Of a stretch of DNA of 64,000 nucleotides, positions 20,655 through 30,233 are shown piece after piece; the first letter of the stretch is position 1; every line of letters begins with the position of its first letter. The notes beneath the pieces were generated by a model. It did no database searches. It was given only the letters and a program-made list of their open reading frames with translations, and had not been told where the DNA came from. The stretch is from Gracilaria domingensis (taxonomy: Eukaryota; Rhodophyta; Florideophyceae; Gracilariales; Gracilariaceae): positions 121,120 to 185,119 of the forward strand of contig VCMS01000062.1 in the NCBI GenBank assembly GCA_022539475.1. The letters are read 5' to 3'. Position numbers and translations under genes: made by a program.

Positions 20655-22299
20655 TCTTGCGGGGGTCACCCGTGGTGAGCAGGAGTGCTGGGGAGAGTGG
20701 GACAGTCTCGGTTGTGACGACGAATGTTGCGGAAGGTAGTGAACACCAGCATTTAAATGCCAGTTTCGCTGACGGACGGGGGAGTAGTCGCGGGACGAGG
20801 GGGCGCGAACAAGGACGGGGGCAGCGGAAGGCAAGGGGCATTGTGCGAGGGCGCCGTTTATCGCGCGGGGAAACTGCTGAAGGAGGTGTGACGTCGGGCG
20901 CAGCGGCGCATTATCTGCCCGTTTCAAATTTGAGATTTGAACGGCGAGCGCCACTGCGCGTTGTAACGGCCATTTCGAAATTGGACAGTCGTCGCGCGCT
21001 GCGCATCATTGGCGCGCCGCGGTGCAGCCCTCCACCGCGGCGCCACCGCAGCCGCGTCTCGAGCTCGATCTGTTCCACTGCTCCCAAGACTGTCGCCAGC
21101 GCTGGCCGCGTCTGCCGTTCCCCATCTCGCATGCATGTCCACTGCGTTTTGGCGCAACGGCTCATACCGCACCATTCGAATCGAGGCGGTACCACTCGTT
21201 TGGACAGCGGTGTCCCTTGGACGCAGCTCCTTCCACTGCGCGCCCATGGCATCCCCCATCCCCCAAGTACGACCCGCGGCTTCGCGTTACAGAGGTAATC
21301 CGCGCCGGGATCAACAAATTGTTGCCGCAGAGTCCTCCACACAGAAAGCAGGTATTATTAGCACATGTGCTGTAGGAATATAATAACCGCAAACCGTTAG
21401 TTCAAACTCAAAAACAGTGCAGATCAGCGCCCATAGTTCCCCTACCCCGTGCCTCTGTTCTGTATGTTGTCTGTGCCTATTCTGTTACGCCACGCGTCCT
21501 TTCGCAAAGTTTCATCTCTCGTTTCGCTGTTTGACAAAGTTACATCTAATCACCAGTGGAACAGCAACGTTGGCTACTACACATGCTGTGCCGAAGCATG
21601 AGCCTTCCCCAAACTCTGCAAGTTTCTTCCTTAATCGTTCTTATTATCACCGCGTTGAAGAGGCGGATCATCACATGTCTCAATGTTTTCCTACTTCCTC
21701 TTGGCTAAGAGTCTTGGCCGTGTTTTCAGCCAATCTCTTGTATCAGACCGCCATCAGGATTCGCCACTAGCAGCAAGGCACTTCCCGCTCATCTTGTCTT
21801 ATGTAGTTCATACTCCATGACGTGGAGTCCCCGTCTTTCGCGCTGCACAATTACGCCCCTCTCCGAGTGTCTCGCGACGGAAAGCGAACACGGTGCTCTG
21901 CCAACCACTATGTAAGAGACCCCGCCGGTTGCAATCGAAACGAAATTGGTACCTCCTTCCCTATCAGTGACGGCGGGAAATATAACCCGCCAACGGGCAC
22001 ATCTTGTTAACGTCCGGCGAGGCAAAAGTTCTAGTACAGAACATTGCCATTGCCAAGTCTCAAATTCCATGCAGGGTTAGCCAGTCTTCAAAACTTTGAA
22101 AGATGAGGTGCCATCCGTTGTCTCATTCCAAATGTGGGCAACAACTTGCTATATCTAGTGAATGCCTTGGCAGGAGCACTTCACATCACATAGAGCAAGG
22201 TCTCTATTTCCCTCTTTCATTCTCTCCTGGTGGATAAGGCGAACACAAAGTCCAATCATATCAATGCCTCGACATTTCGTTACCTCGTGCATCTCCTGT
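20655..22299. other. Gene-poor interval
   Basis: Between the CBM48-TPR start and the GPN1 stop. The first 700 bases are GC-rich with several short overlapping frames, none with recognisable content; one plus-strand frame ending at 21375 is Pro/Arg-rich and could be an exon but cannot be supported. The rest has ordinary composition with no gene seen. Confidence 0.4.
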
Positions 22300-23610
22300 T
22301 CAGCTCGGTTTCTTTTTAGACTCAGAATTCTTTTCATTGAACATCCTCATAAACTCGTCGTACTTACGTTGTTCTTCTTCTTCATCGTAAAACTCGCCCT
22401 TCATCTTTGCAAGTCGTACAGCATGATGGTCTGGAAACACGCTGGGGCTTGGCTCAACTTTTTCGTCATCCACACCAGCTTCATCCTCTTCAAATCTTGA
22501 TGACGAACCGAAACCGGCTTCGTCTTGCAGATCTTTTCTGACCCGCGCTATTTGTGCGTCTTGAGCAAGTCTCTTTTCTTCGGCTCTGGCTTTCTTCCTC
22601 TTTTCAACGTACGGCCTGTACTCTTGTTCATACTCTAATGCAGCATCTTTGATACATTGCGCTAACTGCTCCATGCCTTCTCCAGTCTGAGCACTGACTC
22701 CCACACTTCGGAAAGTATTGTAGAATTCCTCCAATGCCTGAGCCATGCTTCTGGCCAGTGTTCCCAAAAAGTTGTTGTCCTTGAGGTTCTGTTCCAGTTG
22801 CGTAAAGTCGCGCATCCAAGCCTGAGCGAAATCGCAACTCTTGACGTCAGTCTTGTTGAAGACGATGACCAAAGGAAGGCGGGTTTTATACATTATGGAG
22901 CAGGCGTAGAGCATGTTGCTAACAAACGTCATAGTATTTTCACACCTGGTCGTATCAATGACGAAAAGAATGACAGTCGGGAGCGTGATACCCAAAATCT
23001 CGGTTATGATATCTCCCGATGCCGACCAGGTAAAAGTCTCGATTTGTCCCGGAGTGTCAATAATGACTGCACGGCTTTCAGGAGCGCGCTTTTCGATTAA
23101 GGTAAGCACCTGGTCAAAGCGGGTGGCATACAAATTGAGAGAAGTAATAATAGCACCATTTGGTCCAAGAGAGTAGTTACTCATCACCTGCTTGTACTTG
23201 ATAGTGTCGCGAATGTCAATATTGGGCTCATACGGCAGTTCGTAGACGGCGGGATCCAAGTTAATGATATAAGAGCCATCGCCCGGAAGCAAAGGTTGAG
23301 CATGCTGAGCCGGCGCTTCAGACTGTGAAAGCGAGGCGGATTGCTGGAGCTGGAGCGAGTTCATGGCGTCAACAATCTGGCGATTGAGCTGACTGTCGTC
23401 TTGAGACTGAGCGTCCTCTTCGGTTCCTTGCGAGCTTTGCGATAGATCGTCCTCCTCAAGCCAGGCAGAGAACGCGTCGACCAGGGTGGTCTTGCCCGAG
23501 CCGGCCATGCCGAGCACGAGGCAGACGGGCGTGAGTATGCGCGGATCATGGCGTTCGGCAGAAGAAGACGCCGCGGCCGGGGCAGCCGAAGGCCGCCCGT
23601 TGTGCGCCAT
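22300..23610 (-). CDS. GPN1: GPN-loop GTPase 1 (RNA polymerase II assembly/import factor)
   Basis: 436 aa from the ATG at 23610. GPN-loop GTPases help assemble RNA polymerase II and bring it into the nucleus. Seen in order: the P-loop MAGSGKTTLVDAF near residue 35, a Ser/Gln-rich insert, YIINLDPAVYELPYEPNIDI, the signature LGPNGAI, IIDTPGQIETFTWSASGD (G3), a G4 FNKTDV motif in the LVIVFNKTDVKSC stretch, and an acidic, Lys-rich C-terminus (EEEEQRKYDEFMRMFNEK). The insert after the P-loop and the tail make it longer than human GPN1 (374 aa). The DPAVYELPYEPNIDIRD string is typical of GPN1 rather than GPN2 or GPN3. It shares a 547-base divergent promoter with the CDC6 gene. Confidence 0.92.
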   Translation of the reverse strand: MAHNGRPSAAPAAASSSAERHDPRILTPVCLVLGMAGSGKTTLVDAFSAWLEEDDLSQSSQGTEEDAQSQDDSQLNRQIVDAMNSLQLQQSASLSQSEAPAQHAQPLLPGDGSYIINLDPAVYELPYEPNIDIRDTIKYKQVMSNYSLGPNGAIITSLNLYATRFDQVLTLIEKRAPESRAVIIDTPGQIETFTWSASGDIITEILGITLPTVILFVIDTTRCENTMTFVSNMLYACSIMYKTRLPLVIVFNKTDVKSCDFAQAWMRDFTQLEQNLKDNNFLGTLARSMAQALEEFYNTFRSVGVSAQTGEGMEQLAQCIKDAALEYEQEYRPYVEKRKKARAEEKRLAQDAQIARVRKDLQDEAGFGSSSRFEEDEAGVDDEKVEPSPSVFPDHHAVRLAKMKGEFYDEEEEQRKYDEFMRMFNEKNSESKKKPS

Positions 23611-24069
23611 CGGAGAACCACAGCGAGCAGTAAGTACAGTCAAAGCGCTACCAACGAGAAGCGTCTCCGATACCTTTGGCACCGACGGTACAGGTACGGT
23701 ACAGGCACCGTCGTAGTACGACGGTCGTGCCCTTCACCTCCGTGGGACGTTGGGAGTCCCAACTCGGGACGCACCCCCTCGCCGACGCTTCCCATCCAGT
23801 TGTTTACACATGCGCGTGGGATGCAAGATCAAACGCTTACAGTCTGCCGGCTGGCTGTAAAGCAGTTACATGCAGACAGAAGAGCGGAAGCTTACAGCGG
23901 CAAAACAGAGTAAGCCACGGCGCAGGCGCGGTGCGTGGCGCGACCTCCTCAGTACGAGCTTTGCTTGCACTTCGCGTTGGCGCCAAACGTATCAAAACGG
24001 CGGCGGCAGCTCGCCCTCCCGCCAAAACTCGCCCGCCGTTGGCGCGCTCAACCCTCACAACGGCGCCCG

Positions 24070-24077
24070 TATATATA
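24070..24077 (+). promoter_or_regulatory. TATA box of CDC6
   Basis: TATATATA lies 88 bases upstream of the ATG at 24158. It decides the start: the open frame continues upstream to an ATG at 23870, but that ATG would precede the promoter. Confidence 0.55.
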
Positions 24078-24157
24078 GAGCGCAGAGCTCCCTCGCCACC
24101 GCCGCGCCCCGCCGCGGTCGGCCGCTCGGTGTGCGCTTGTTCGCTGCTCGTCGTGCA

Positions 24158-25666
24158 ATGACGCGCTCTTCCCCTTCTCGTCGCCGCTCCACGCGCCTCG
24201 CGCGCGGCGCCGCCTCGCAGGCGGACCCGCGCCGTGCTCCGCTCTCCGTCGGGCGTGTGCGCAAGCGACGCGTCGCGGCTGCGGCTCGACAGAAGCCACT
24301 TGCTCTTGGTCTGCGCGGCGCGAAGCATGCGCCGGGCGATGTTGCTTCTGAGCTTTTCCCTCTGCCTACTTCGCCATGCTCGTCACGCGCTGACGATTCG
24401 CTCATGCCTGACGCCTCCGAGGCGGGGCCTGTATCGCCTGTGGAAAACAGAGTGAATTCAATGTCTCTATCATTTGAGCCGGAGGGTCTGCCCGTCGGCA
24501 GGGAGAAAGAAGCTCATACGCTCATACAGCTGTTGCGCGAGTCTCTGTCGCCGCATAAGCCTTCAAAGTCTGTGTATGTGTGCGGCACGCCTGGTACAGG
24601 CAAGACCTTCACTGTCACAAAGGTTATCAACCATCTGCGTACTGCCACTCCTTCACAAGTTATTGATCTTACCTCTGATTCCGAATCATTTTCAGACGAC
24701 ATGCAATGCTCCCCGCTGCAGTTTCAGAATGTCTGGGTCAACTGCGCCAATTTGCAAAAACCAAGTCATCTGTATGATCGCATAGCGCACTCACTTAATC
24801 TATCTACCTCTGATGTCACGGCAAGGACCGCAATTCAGAATTACGCTTCGTCATGTAACCAGCCGGTTTTGGTCGTGCTGGATGAAGTAGATTTCCTCAC
24901 CTCCCGAGATCAAATGTTGCTGTACACTGCCTTTGAGTGGCCTCATATCCCATCCTCACAATTCACTGTCATCGGCATCGCAAACTCAATTGACTTGCCG
25001 GTGCGTTTGCTGCCGTGGCTTCGAGCAGCCGGCTGTATGCCTTGTGTGCTATGCTTCAAGCCATACGCCTCTGACGCTTTGCAATCCATTGTCGCGCAGA
25101 GATTGCAGGCTTGTAGTGGAGCTGGTTTGGATCATATTGCGGTCATGCTTGCAGCGAAGAAGGTAGCTGCCGCATCGGGCGATGCACGACTCATGCTCGA
25201 TGTCTGCAATGAGGCAAAGGCCCGTCTTTGTGAACAACCGGATGCGAAGGCTATATCACTGGTGGCTGCTATAATCGATAGAAGAGGTGGTCTTTCAGCT
25301 GCCGTTGACACCATTAGACAACTGCCTCGTCAGCAACAAATCGCCTTGTGTGTGGCTGCAAATGCGACAATGACCCCTGGCTCCGCGAAGGCTAACAAGA
25401 AAGCAACGCTCGGTGGCCTTTACGATGCTTTTGTAAGTATGTGTGAGAAGGTGCATATCTCGCGTTTGCCGTTTTCGGATTTTGCAGACATGTGCTGCAA
25501 TGCATTGGCTCATCACGGATTACTTGACGTGCCAGTGGGGAAATCGCGGGGCTCAAAATCAGTGAGAACTCTTCGTGGGAGAGCGGTTCGGCTGAAGGTC
25601 CCGGTGGATGATGTGCGAGCTGGCGTAGCGGAAAAGGGATTCCTGCCCTTCTTAGTGAAAAAATAG
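24158..25666 (+). CDS. CDC6: CDC6/ORC1-family replication licensing ATPase
   Basis: AAA+ ATPase that loads the MCM helicase with ORC at replication origins; nuclear. 502 aa from the ATG at 24158. The N-terminus is basic and Ser/Arg-rich as in CDC6, with no BAH domain. AAA+ motifs: VYVCGTPGTGKTFTVTKVI (Walker A, near residue 144), VLVVLDEVDFL (Walker B with DEVD), FTVIGIANSIDLPVRLLPWL (sensor 1 and box VII region). The C-terminal winged-helix region follows (LGGLYDAFVSMCEKVHISRL). CDC6 and ORC1 share the core; the length and lack of BAH favour CDC6. The divergent neighbour is GPN1. Confidence 0.85.
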   Translation: MTRSSPSRRRSTRLARGAASQADPRRAPLSVGRVRKRRVAAAARQKPLALGLRGAKHAPGDVASELFPLPTSPCSSRADDSLMPDASEAGPVSPVENRVNSMSLSFEPEGLPVGREKEAHTLIQLLRESLSPHKPSKSVYVCGTPGTGKTFTVTKVINHLRTATPSQVIDLTSDSESFSDDMQCSPLQFQNVWVNCANLQKPSHLYDRIAHSLNLSTSDVTARTAIQNYASSCNQPVLVVLDEVDFLTSRDQMLLYTAFEWPHIPSSQFTVIGIANSIDLPVRLLPWLRAAGCMPCVLCFKPYASDALQSIVAQRLQACSGAGLDHIAVMLAAKKVAAASGDARLMLDVCNEAKARLCEQPDAKAISLVAAIIDRRGGLSAAVDTIRQLPRQQQIALCVAANATMTPGSAKANKKATLGGLYDAFVSMCEKVHISRLPFSDFADMCCNALAHHGLLDVPVGKSRGSKSVRTLRGRAVRLKVPVDDVRAGVAEKGFLPFLVKK

Positions 25667-26248
25667 GGTTGTATATATATAGTGCTTGTGTCTGGATAGA
25701 GTTCGGTCGGGATCTCTGATGGAGAAAGAAGCTAAAGACTAACAATTTGAAACGATGACGGTTTCGTAGAAGATAGGCATAGAATCGGCGAGCTTTATGT
25801 CTCCTCATCCTCTTTTGTGCGCCATATCTGAACAGATTCTGAAACGTTCGACCCCTTGACTGCTTTGCCGGCGAAGAGGACGTGAGTTCGAGTTACCTGA
25901 ATCAAACTGCGCGAATCGTTCCCCCCAGCAAGAGGGAGATGAACAACGTAAATTTGTTGTCAGATATTGGCCAATGGTCAGCGTACATGTGTAGTACTCG
26001 ATTCTTTTCGACCGCAAGTTTCCGGTCCTTCCTCGAGAGCCCATTCAGGCCCGATAAACCTCAACAATCCATTATTGATCTGCATCGCCAAAGGAGGCTT
26101 TTTGAGGCAACGCCTTGCATGCCGTGAAGTGCAGTTGTGTCGCCACTCCCACAACGCCTTCGACTCGGCTCAAAGTTGGTCGGAACGGTCGGGTTGGGCA
26201 ACAAGCCCCTGAAATATAGAGAGAAGCTTTTGCTAGACTCGGTTGACC
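25667..26248. other. Interval with a possible broken small gene on the minus strand
   Basis: A TATA-like run at 25672-25682 is not followed by a plus-strand gene. On the minus strand two frames look coding (HMYADHWPISDNKFTLFISL, then SLIQVTRTHVLFAGKAVKGS) and meet at a run of six G (C at 25921-25926 on the plus strand), ending at TAA, 25795-25797. This could be a small gene with an indel in the homopolymer, or chance; no family is recognised. Confidence 0.25.
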
Positions 26249-27133
26249 ATGGTTGCAGGGTTTATCTTCCCGTCTTACTTGCAGAGCAGCACTTTTGCAA
26301 CAAGGTCTAGAACTTTGGAGAGCAGAACATGTGGCGTTTCCGGATTCGCAACACAATTGCAGGCAAGACGCTCATGGAATAGGGCCAAAATGTCAGCGGC
26401 CGGGGAAGAACAAGACAAAGGCGAAGAGAACGTGATGCAAGGACCAGCATTGGCTCCTACCAAACCAGGCGTTTCCACTGTGGGTCTTGCTGAAGCAGAG
26501 TCGGCGTTCATAGAGGCATGTTATGGCGCAGATGTGTCCAAGATTGAATCGATGTTGGATGAAGGCGTTTCTGCGAATGTCTCTGACGTTAATGGACGCA
26601 CAGCGCTTCATTTCTGCGCTGGGAACGGGTTACCAACTCTTTGTTCAAAGCTACTGGAAAAGGGAGCTACGATTAACAAGCAGGATGTGTTGGGACTTAC
26701 GCCGCTACATATGGCTACTGGATACATTAAGGTTGATACAGCTAAGCTGCTAGTGGAGCAGGGAGCAGACGCGAACATTGCGAGCTTTGCCGGAAAGCTT
26801 CCAGTGGAGATTGCAGAGGATATGCTGGAGAGAACACCTGCGAAGAGGTTTTTTGTGGCCAACGCTAACTATGAAAAGCTGAAGGAAATGGTGCAAGTCT
26901 TGGACGACGCCACAGAGGTGGAGGACGAAGAGGATGAAGAAGAAGAGCAAGAACAAAATGGTGTATCGACTTCAGTGAGTGAGAATGGAGTGATAACCGA
27001 AGAGACTGAGAAGGCAAAGTTTGTGGTGCGAGTAAAGGCCAAGGGAGATGGGTCAGAGAGCGTTACACCAAAGGTGAAAGTGGACGACGTAAAAGTGACG
27101 ATCAAGATCAAAGAACCCGAAAAGAAAACATGA
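26249..27133 (+). CDS. Ankyrin-repeat protein, possibly plastid-targeted
   Basis: 294 aa from the ATG at 26249, which has a favourable ACCATGG context. An in-frame ATG at 26391 would give 247 aa and cannot be excluded, because a weak TATA-like box near 26214-26220 is very close to the first ATG. The first 47 residues (MVAGFIFPSYLQSSTFATRS) are rich in Ser, Arg and Thr and nearly free of acids, as in transit peptides, with an aromatic residue near the start. Residues about 75-185 contain three ankyrin units (NGRTALHFCAGNGLPTLCSK, LGLTPLHMATGYIKVDTAKL). The C-terminal third is a highly acidic stretch followed by a Lys/Val-rich tail. The architecture loosely resembles plastid ankyrin chaperones, but no specific role can be assigned. 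Confidence 0.75.
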   Translation: MVAGFIFPSYLQSSTFATRSRTLESRTCGVSGFATQLQARRSWNRAKMSAAGEEQDKGEENVMQGPALAPTKPGVSTVGLAEAESAFIEACYGADVSKIESMLDEGVSANVSDVNGRTALHFCAGNGLPTLCSKLLEKGATINKQDVLGLTPLHMATGYIKVDTAKLLVEQGADANIASFAGKLPVEIAEDMLERTPAKRFFVANANYEKLKEMVQVLDDATEVEDEEDEEEEQEQNGVSTSVSENGVITEETEKAKFVVRVKAKGDGSESVTPKVKVDDVKVTIKIKEPEKKT

Positions 27134-27364
27134 AGACTAGAACACAGCATAGCTTTTTTTGGCATTGATTGAGACGAATCTGTTAAAGAAAGTTTAACAA
27201 CATGACGGTCTATCCATAGAAACAAGCACAAAACAATGTCCTACACCACGGCGCAAGCGCAGCGATCGAAAGCCAGCACTCGAAAGAATGACAAAGAACG
27301 AATTCAAAGCGCGACTGAACGCGAAACGCACGACGAACAATTGGCAGCCTGTGGCTGGAAAGAA

Positions 27365-27535
27365 TCAGCGGTACTTGTGGAAGCCAATGTTGTTGGCGTT
27401 TTCTCTAAAGCAGCGGCGGCAGATATCCAAGCCGTACTTGCGGATGACGCCGATACGCGACCCACAGACGCGGCAAGAACGGGATCCCTTTCCATACCTC
27501 TTCGGATGCGAGCCCCAGACGTTTTCGTGACCCAT
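27365..27535 (-). CDS. RPS29: 40S ribosomal protein uS14 (RPS29)
   Basis: Zinc-binding small-subunit protein of the cytosolic ribosome. 56 aa from the ATG at 27535 to TGA, exactly the length of the yeast and human proteins. Seen: [20 protein letters not shown] at the N-terminus, then CRVC (Cys 21 and 24), [19 protein letters not shown] with Cys 39 and 42, ending GFHKYR. The two CxxC pairs form the zinc site. Other frames across it on both strands are shadows. A leader intron may exist, as is common for ribosomal protein genes, but is not proven here. Confidence 0.95.
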   Translation of the reverse strand: MGHENVWGSHPKRYGKGSRSCRVCGSRIGVIRKYGLDICRRCFRENANNIGFHKYR

Positions 27536-28395
27536 TTGAACGTTCTACGGCGTGCTACAACGAAAGCGCAGTGGTGTGCGAGCGGAAAGTGATATGGACG
27601 GAGAGCGACGGTGGCGCAATCAGCAGTGGTGATCAAGCTCGATGGGGATAGAGGTCGCCGGCGGCGCCAAAGAGAAAACTCCTGCGACAAAGAAGTGTAA
27701 ACGTCCTACACGCGTCATTCGTTGCACAACTGTGCGACGAGGCTGGGTGGCCACGGCCGTTGAGTGGACCAATGCGTACCGTGGACACGTGTTGATTACA
27801 GTGTCGCGTGAGCCAAACGTAAGAGATGACGTACAGAATTAAGCGGGTGGCTGTCAACGACACGCGGCGGGGCGTCGCGTGCCTTTAATCGGCGTGGTGA
27901 CGGCTCGTATCGCGCTGGCTGACAGCGAGCACTCTTCACTTCCAATCGTTCCTGTCCGTCAACGGTAAGCAGCTGTGGCTGCCGAATTACGCACGTGTTT
28001 GAGTTTTTGATAGGCACCGCTGCACGTTCCCGCGCGTGGAAAGCGGCACGACGATCCAACACAACATCCGCACGCTCGCCACGGTTTTCTGCAGACAAGC
28101 GATACCTACACGCGGCTAATAAGTTATGGGCTTGGCTAAGGGCTTTGATTCATAGGCACGTTGCTGACGACGCAGAGTGCTTTAGAAAAACCATGCGTCG
28201 CGTACGGTAAGCAAGCAGCAAGGCCAAAAAAAGACTTGGGCAAGCAATACACGCTGGATTGCCTTGCTGCTTGTCGTGCAGCTGCCCTCCATCAATCTCA
28301 CAAACCAATTTTCTTCTATGCAGAACGTGCAAAACCGAGTAAACAACAAACAAAAAAGAACAAAAGCTAAATGTTACCACAAAGCGTCCGCGTGC
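27536..28395. other. Interval with plus-strand splice-like signals
   Basis: Between uS14 and the PH-domain kinase gene. Good plus-strand splice-like pairs are visible: GTAAGC at 27965 to a TTTTTGATAG end at 28012, and GTAAGC at 28208 to a TTTTCTTCTATGCAG end at 28323. The exon-like pieces do not join into a recognisable protein, so this may be a small spliced gene, a non-coding transcript, or chance. Confidence 0.3.
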
Positions 28396-29508
28396 TTAGC
28401 GAGACAGCCATGGGTGTTGTAGAGCGTTCTCCGCGCTGATTCGTAGTCGCTGCTCGTAGTTGAGCATCAGATTGATCAAGTGCTTAATTTCAGGCGAACA
28501 TCTCCCAAACAGCTGGCTTGGGAACTTGAGGTCTCCGGCCAGTACCGCGCGCTTGATGTCCTCTCTGGTGTCGCCAGTGAACGGTCGTTCTCCCGCCAGC
28601 ATGAAGTAGAGCAGCACCCCACACGACCACACGTCCGCTGCTGGGCCGTAGGGCACGTTTCGAATCACTTCCGGCGCCACGTAACTCGGTGTGCCCACCA
28701 CGGAATGAATATGTTTGTCCTCGTTCACGAACGTCGCCAAGCCAAAGTCGGTAATCTTTGGTAGATCCTGACGTTCCATCAGCACGTTTTCGGGCTTGAT
28801 ATCGCGATGAACAATGTTGACAGAGTGTAAATACGATACAGCGCTCAATATTCCGCGCAGAATCGGCCGTGCTTCCGATTCGCTCAAGCGTTTCTTCTTT
28901 CGAATCAGCTCCCTCAGCGAGCCTCCCTCCACGTACTCGAGCACAATGTGAGGCTTGCCTCGATGAGAGAAAAAGTCCACGGCGCGCACTAGGTTGGGAT
29001 GGTCGGTGATGGACAGCACTTTGACTTCGCGTCGGATGAACTTTTTGCTCTTCTCCATGTCATTCTTGTCCTTGTTAATCACCTTGACGGCAAACTTATC
29101 GCCGGTAGAGCGATCACTAGCCTGATACACCTGCGAGAAATGGCCGCGCCCAATGCATCGTTCGCGTCGGTAGAAGCGCTCAAACGAAGTTCCGGCGGAA
29201 CGATTCAACGCATCCACCCATCGCGCAAACGCGTCGGGTGTTTCGGCGCGCAGGGAGATGACGACCTTGTCGAGGCGCAGCTCGAACGTTTGCGATTGCG
29301 GCTCAACGGAGCGAAGCTCCTTGACCGGAGAGCGCCATAGCTCCGGATACGACGGCTCTGGGTGCGCGGTGAGGGTGGAGCCGCGCAGCTTGAAGAAGAG
29401 ACGCCGCTCCTTAGAGTCTGGCTTGGAGAAAATGTGCTGCTTTTGCACGCACGTTCGGACGAGCCAATCCGACTCCTTGGAGTCGGCGGCATAGCGCAGC
29501 TGGACCAT
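28396..29508 (-). CDS. CAMK-type protein kinase with N-terminal PH-like domain
   Basis: 370 aa from the ATG at 29508. Residues about 15-105 read as a pleckstrin-homology domain (RRLFFKLRGSTLTAHPEPSY, then FELRLDKVVISLRAETPDAF and the ARWVDALNRS terminal helix), suggesting membrane or phosphoinositide binding. The kinase domain fills 112-370 with all catalytic residues: IGRGHFSQVYQA (Gly loop), FAVKVINKD (Lys), HRDIKPENVLM, DFGLATF, GTPSYVAPEVI, and DVWSCGVLLYFMLAGERPF, ending HPWLSR. The order of features and the short length resemble CAMK-like kinases with an added PH domain. No EF hands or calmodulin site are evident. A TATA-like GCTATAAGG lies about 70 bases upstream. It diverges from the inositol phosphate kinase gene across 725 bases. 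Confidence 0.88.
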   Translation of the reverse strand: MVQLRYAADSKESDWLVRTCVQKQHIFSKPDSKERRLFFKLRGSTLTAHPEPSYPELWRSPVKELRSVEPQSQTFELRLDKVVISLRAETPDAFARWVDALNRSAGTSFERFYRRERCIGRGHFSQVYQASDRSTGDKFAVKVINKDKNDMEKSKKFIRREVKVLSITDHPNLVRAVDFFSHRGKPHIVLEYVEGGSLRELIRKKKRLSESEARPILRGILSAVSYLHSVNIVHRDIKPENVLMERQDLPKITDFGLATFVNEDKHIHSVVGTPSYVAPEVIRNVPYGPAADVWSCGVLLYFMLAGERPFTGDTREDIKRAVLAGDLKFPSQLFGRCSPEIKHLINLMLNYEQRLRISAENALQHPWLSR

Positions 29509-30233
29509 GACAGCGGCGACGATATCGACAAGCCAAGTACCGCAAGGAAGAGAGCTCGGGGGTCGGGCAGGCGCTATCCTTATAGCAGCGGCGAGGGCTG
29601 CATGTACGGGGGAGACTCGTCGCGAGGGGGGGGGGGGGGGGGGGGGGGGAGGGAGTTGGGCAGAGAGGCGCGGGAGAGTCGAGGGGGGGCAAAAGCCAAC
29701 GGACGAGTTGGGAGCGAGCGGCGGGAAGGGTCGACGGAGGTTTGTTGCCGTGTCACAAGACGCGACAGACGGCAGCGGGAGGACAGCGCGTGGCTTTTGG
29801 TCGCGCGCGTGTGCCTATATTGTGCGGGAATTGGGGCGCCAACTTTGAACTTTCAACGTCCTCTCGCGCTTTTTGGCGCGCGTGCGTCTCGGCACGCGTG
29901 GCCGCGTGGAAAGCGCGGCCGCGTGGCAAGCGCGGCCAAATGCGGCACGTGCACAGCTGGAGGGGCGCTGCCGCCACGTCAGCCAGGCAACAACGTGTCC
30001 CGCGGGCCAGCTGTAGAATCTCAGCTGGTCCGGCGTGGCAGGCGCGGGGTGCGGCGGTAGCACTTGGGCGCGCCGTGGCCCGTGCTCCGTAGCAATCGTC
30101 GCTGCCGCGCTGTCGCAGCGGCCAGCAGCGCGCGCCGCCTCGTCGCATTGCGCCAGTTCGGGCGTATCTTCCGTATCTTGTCTTAAGCAGCGTGCTGGAG
30201 ACGGCGCCGCGCCGTTGCCAACTCCGAGGGGCC
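29509..30233. promoter_or_regulatory. Divergent promoter region with a long G run
   Basis: 725 bases between the starts of the PH-kinase (minus) and inositol phosphate kinase (plus). Contains a G run at about 29629-29650 and GC-rich, GGCGC-containing DNA, including a GGCCGCGTGG-type direct repeat at 29900-29935. No gene supported. Confidence 0.45.

Noticed and set aside
20911-21383. Competing frames on both strands near 21 kb
   Set aside because: Short, Arg/Pro-rich, mostly without ATG, no recognisable domain; one could be an exon but cannot be supported.
23870-24157. Longer start for CDC6 at 23870
   Set aside because: A TATA box at 24070-24077 lies downstream of it, and the extension has no conserved content.
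25672-25682. TATA-like run after CDC6
   Set aside because: No plus-strand gene follows at the spacing used by other genes here; it lies directly after the CDC6 stop and may only be 3' sequence.
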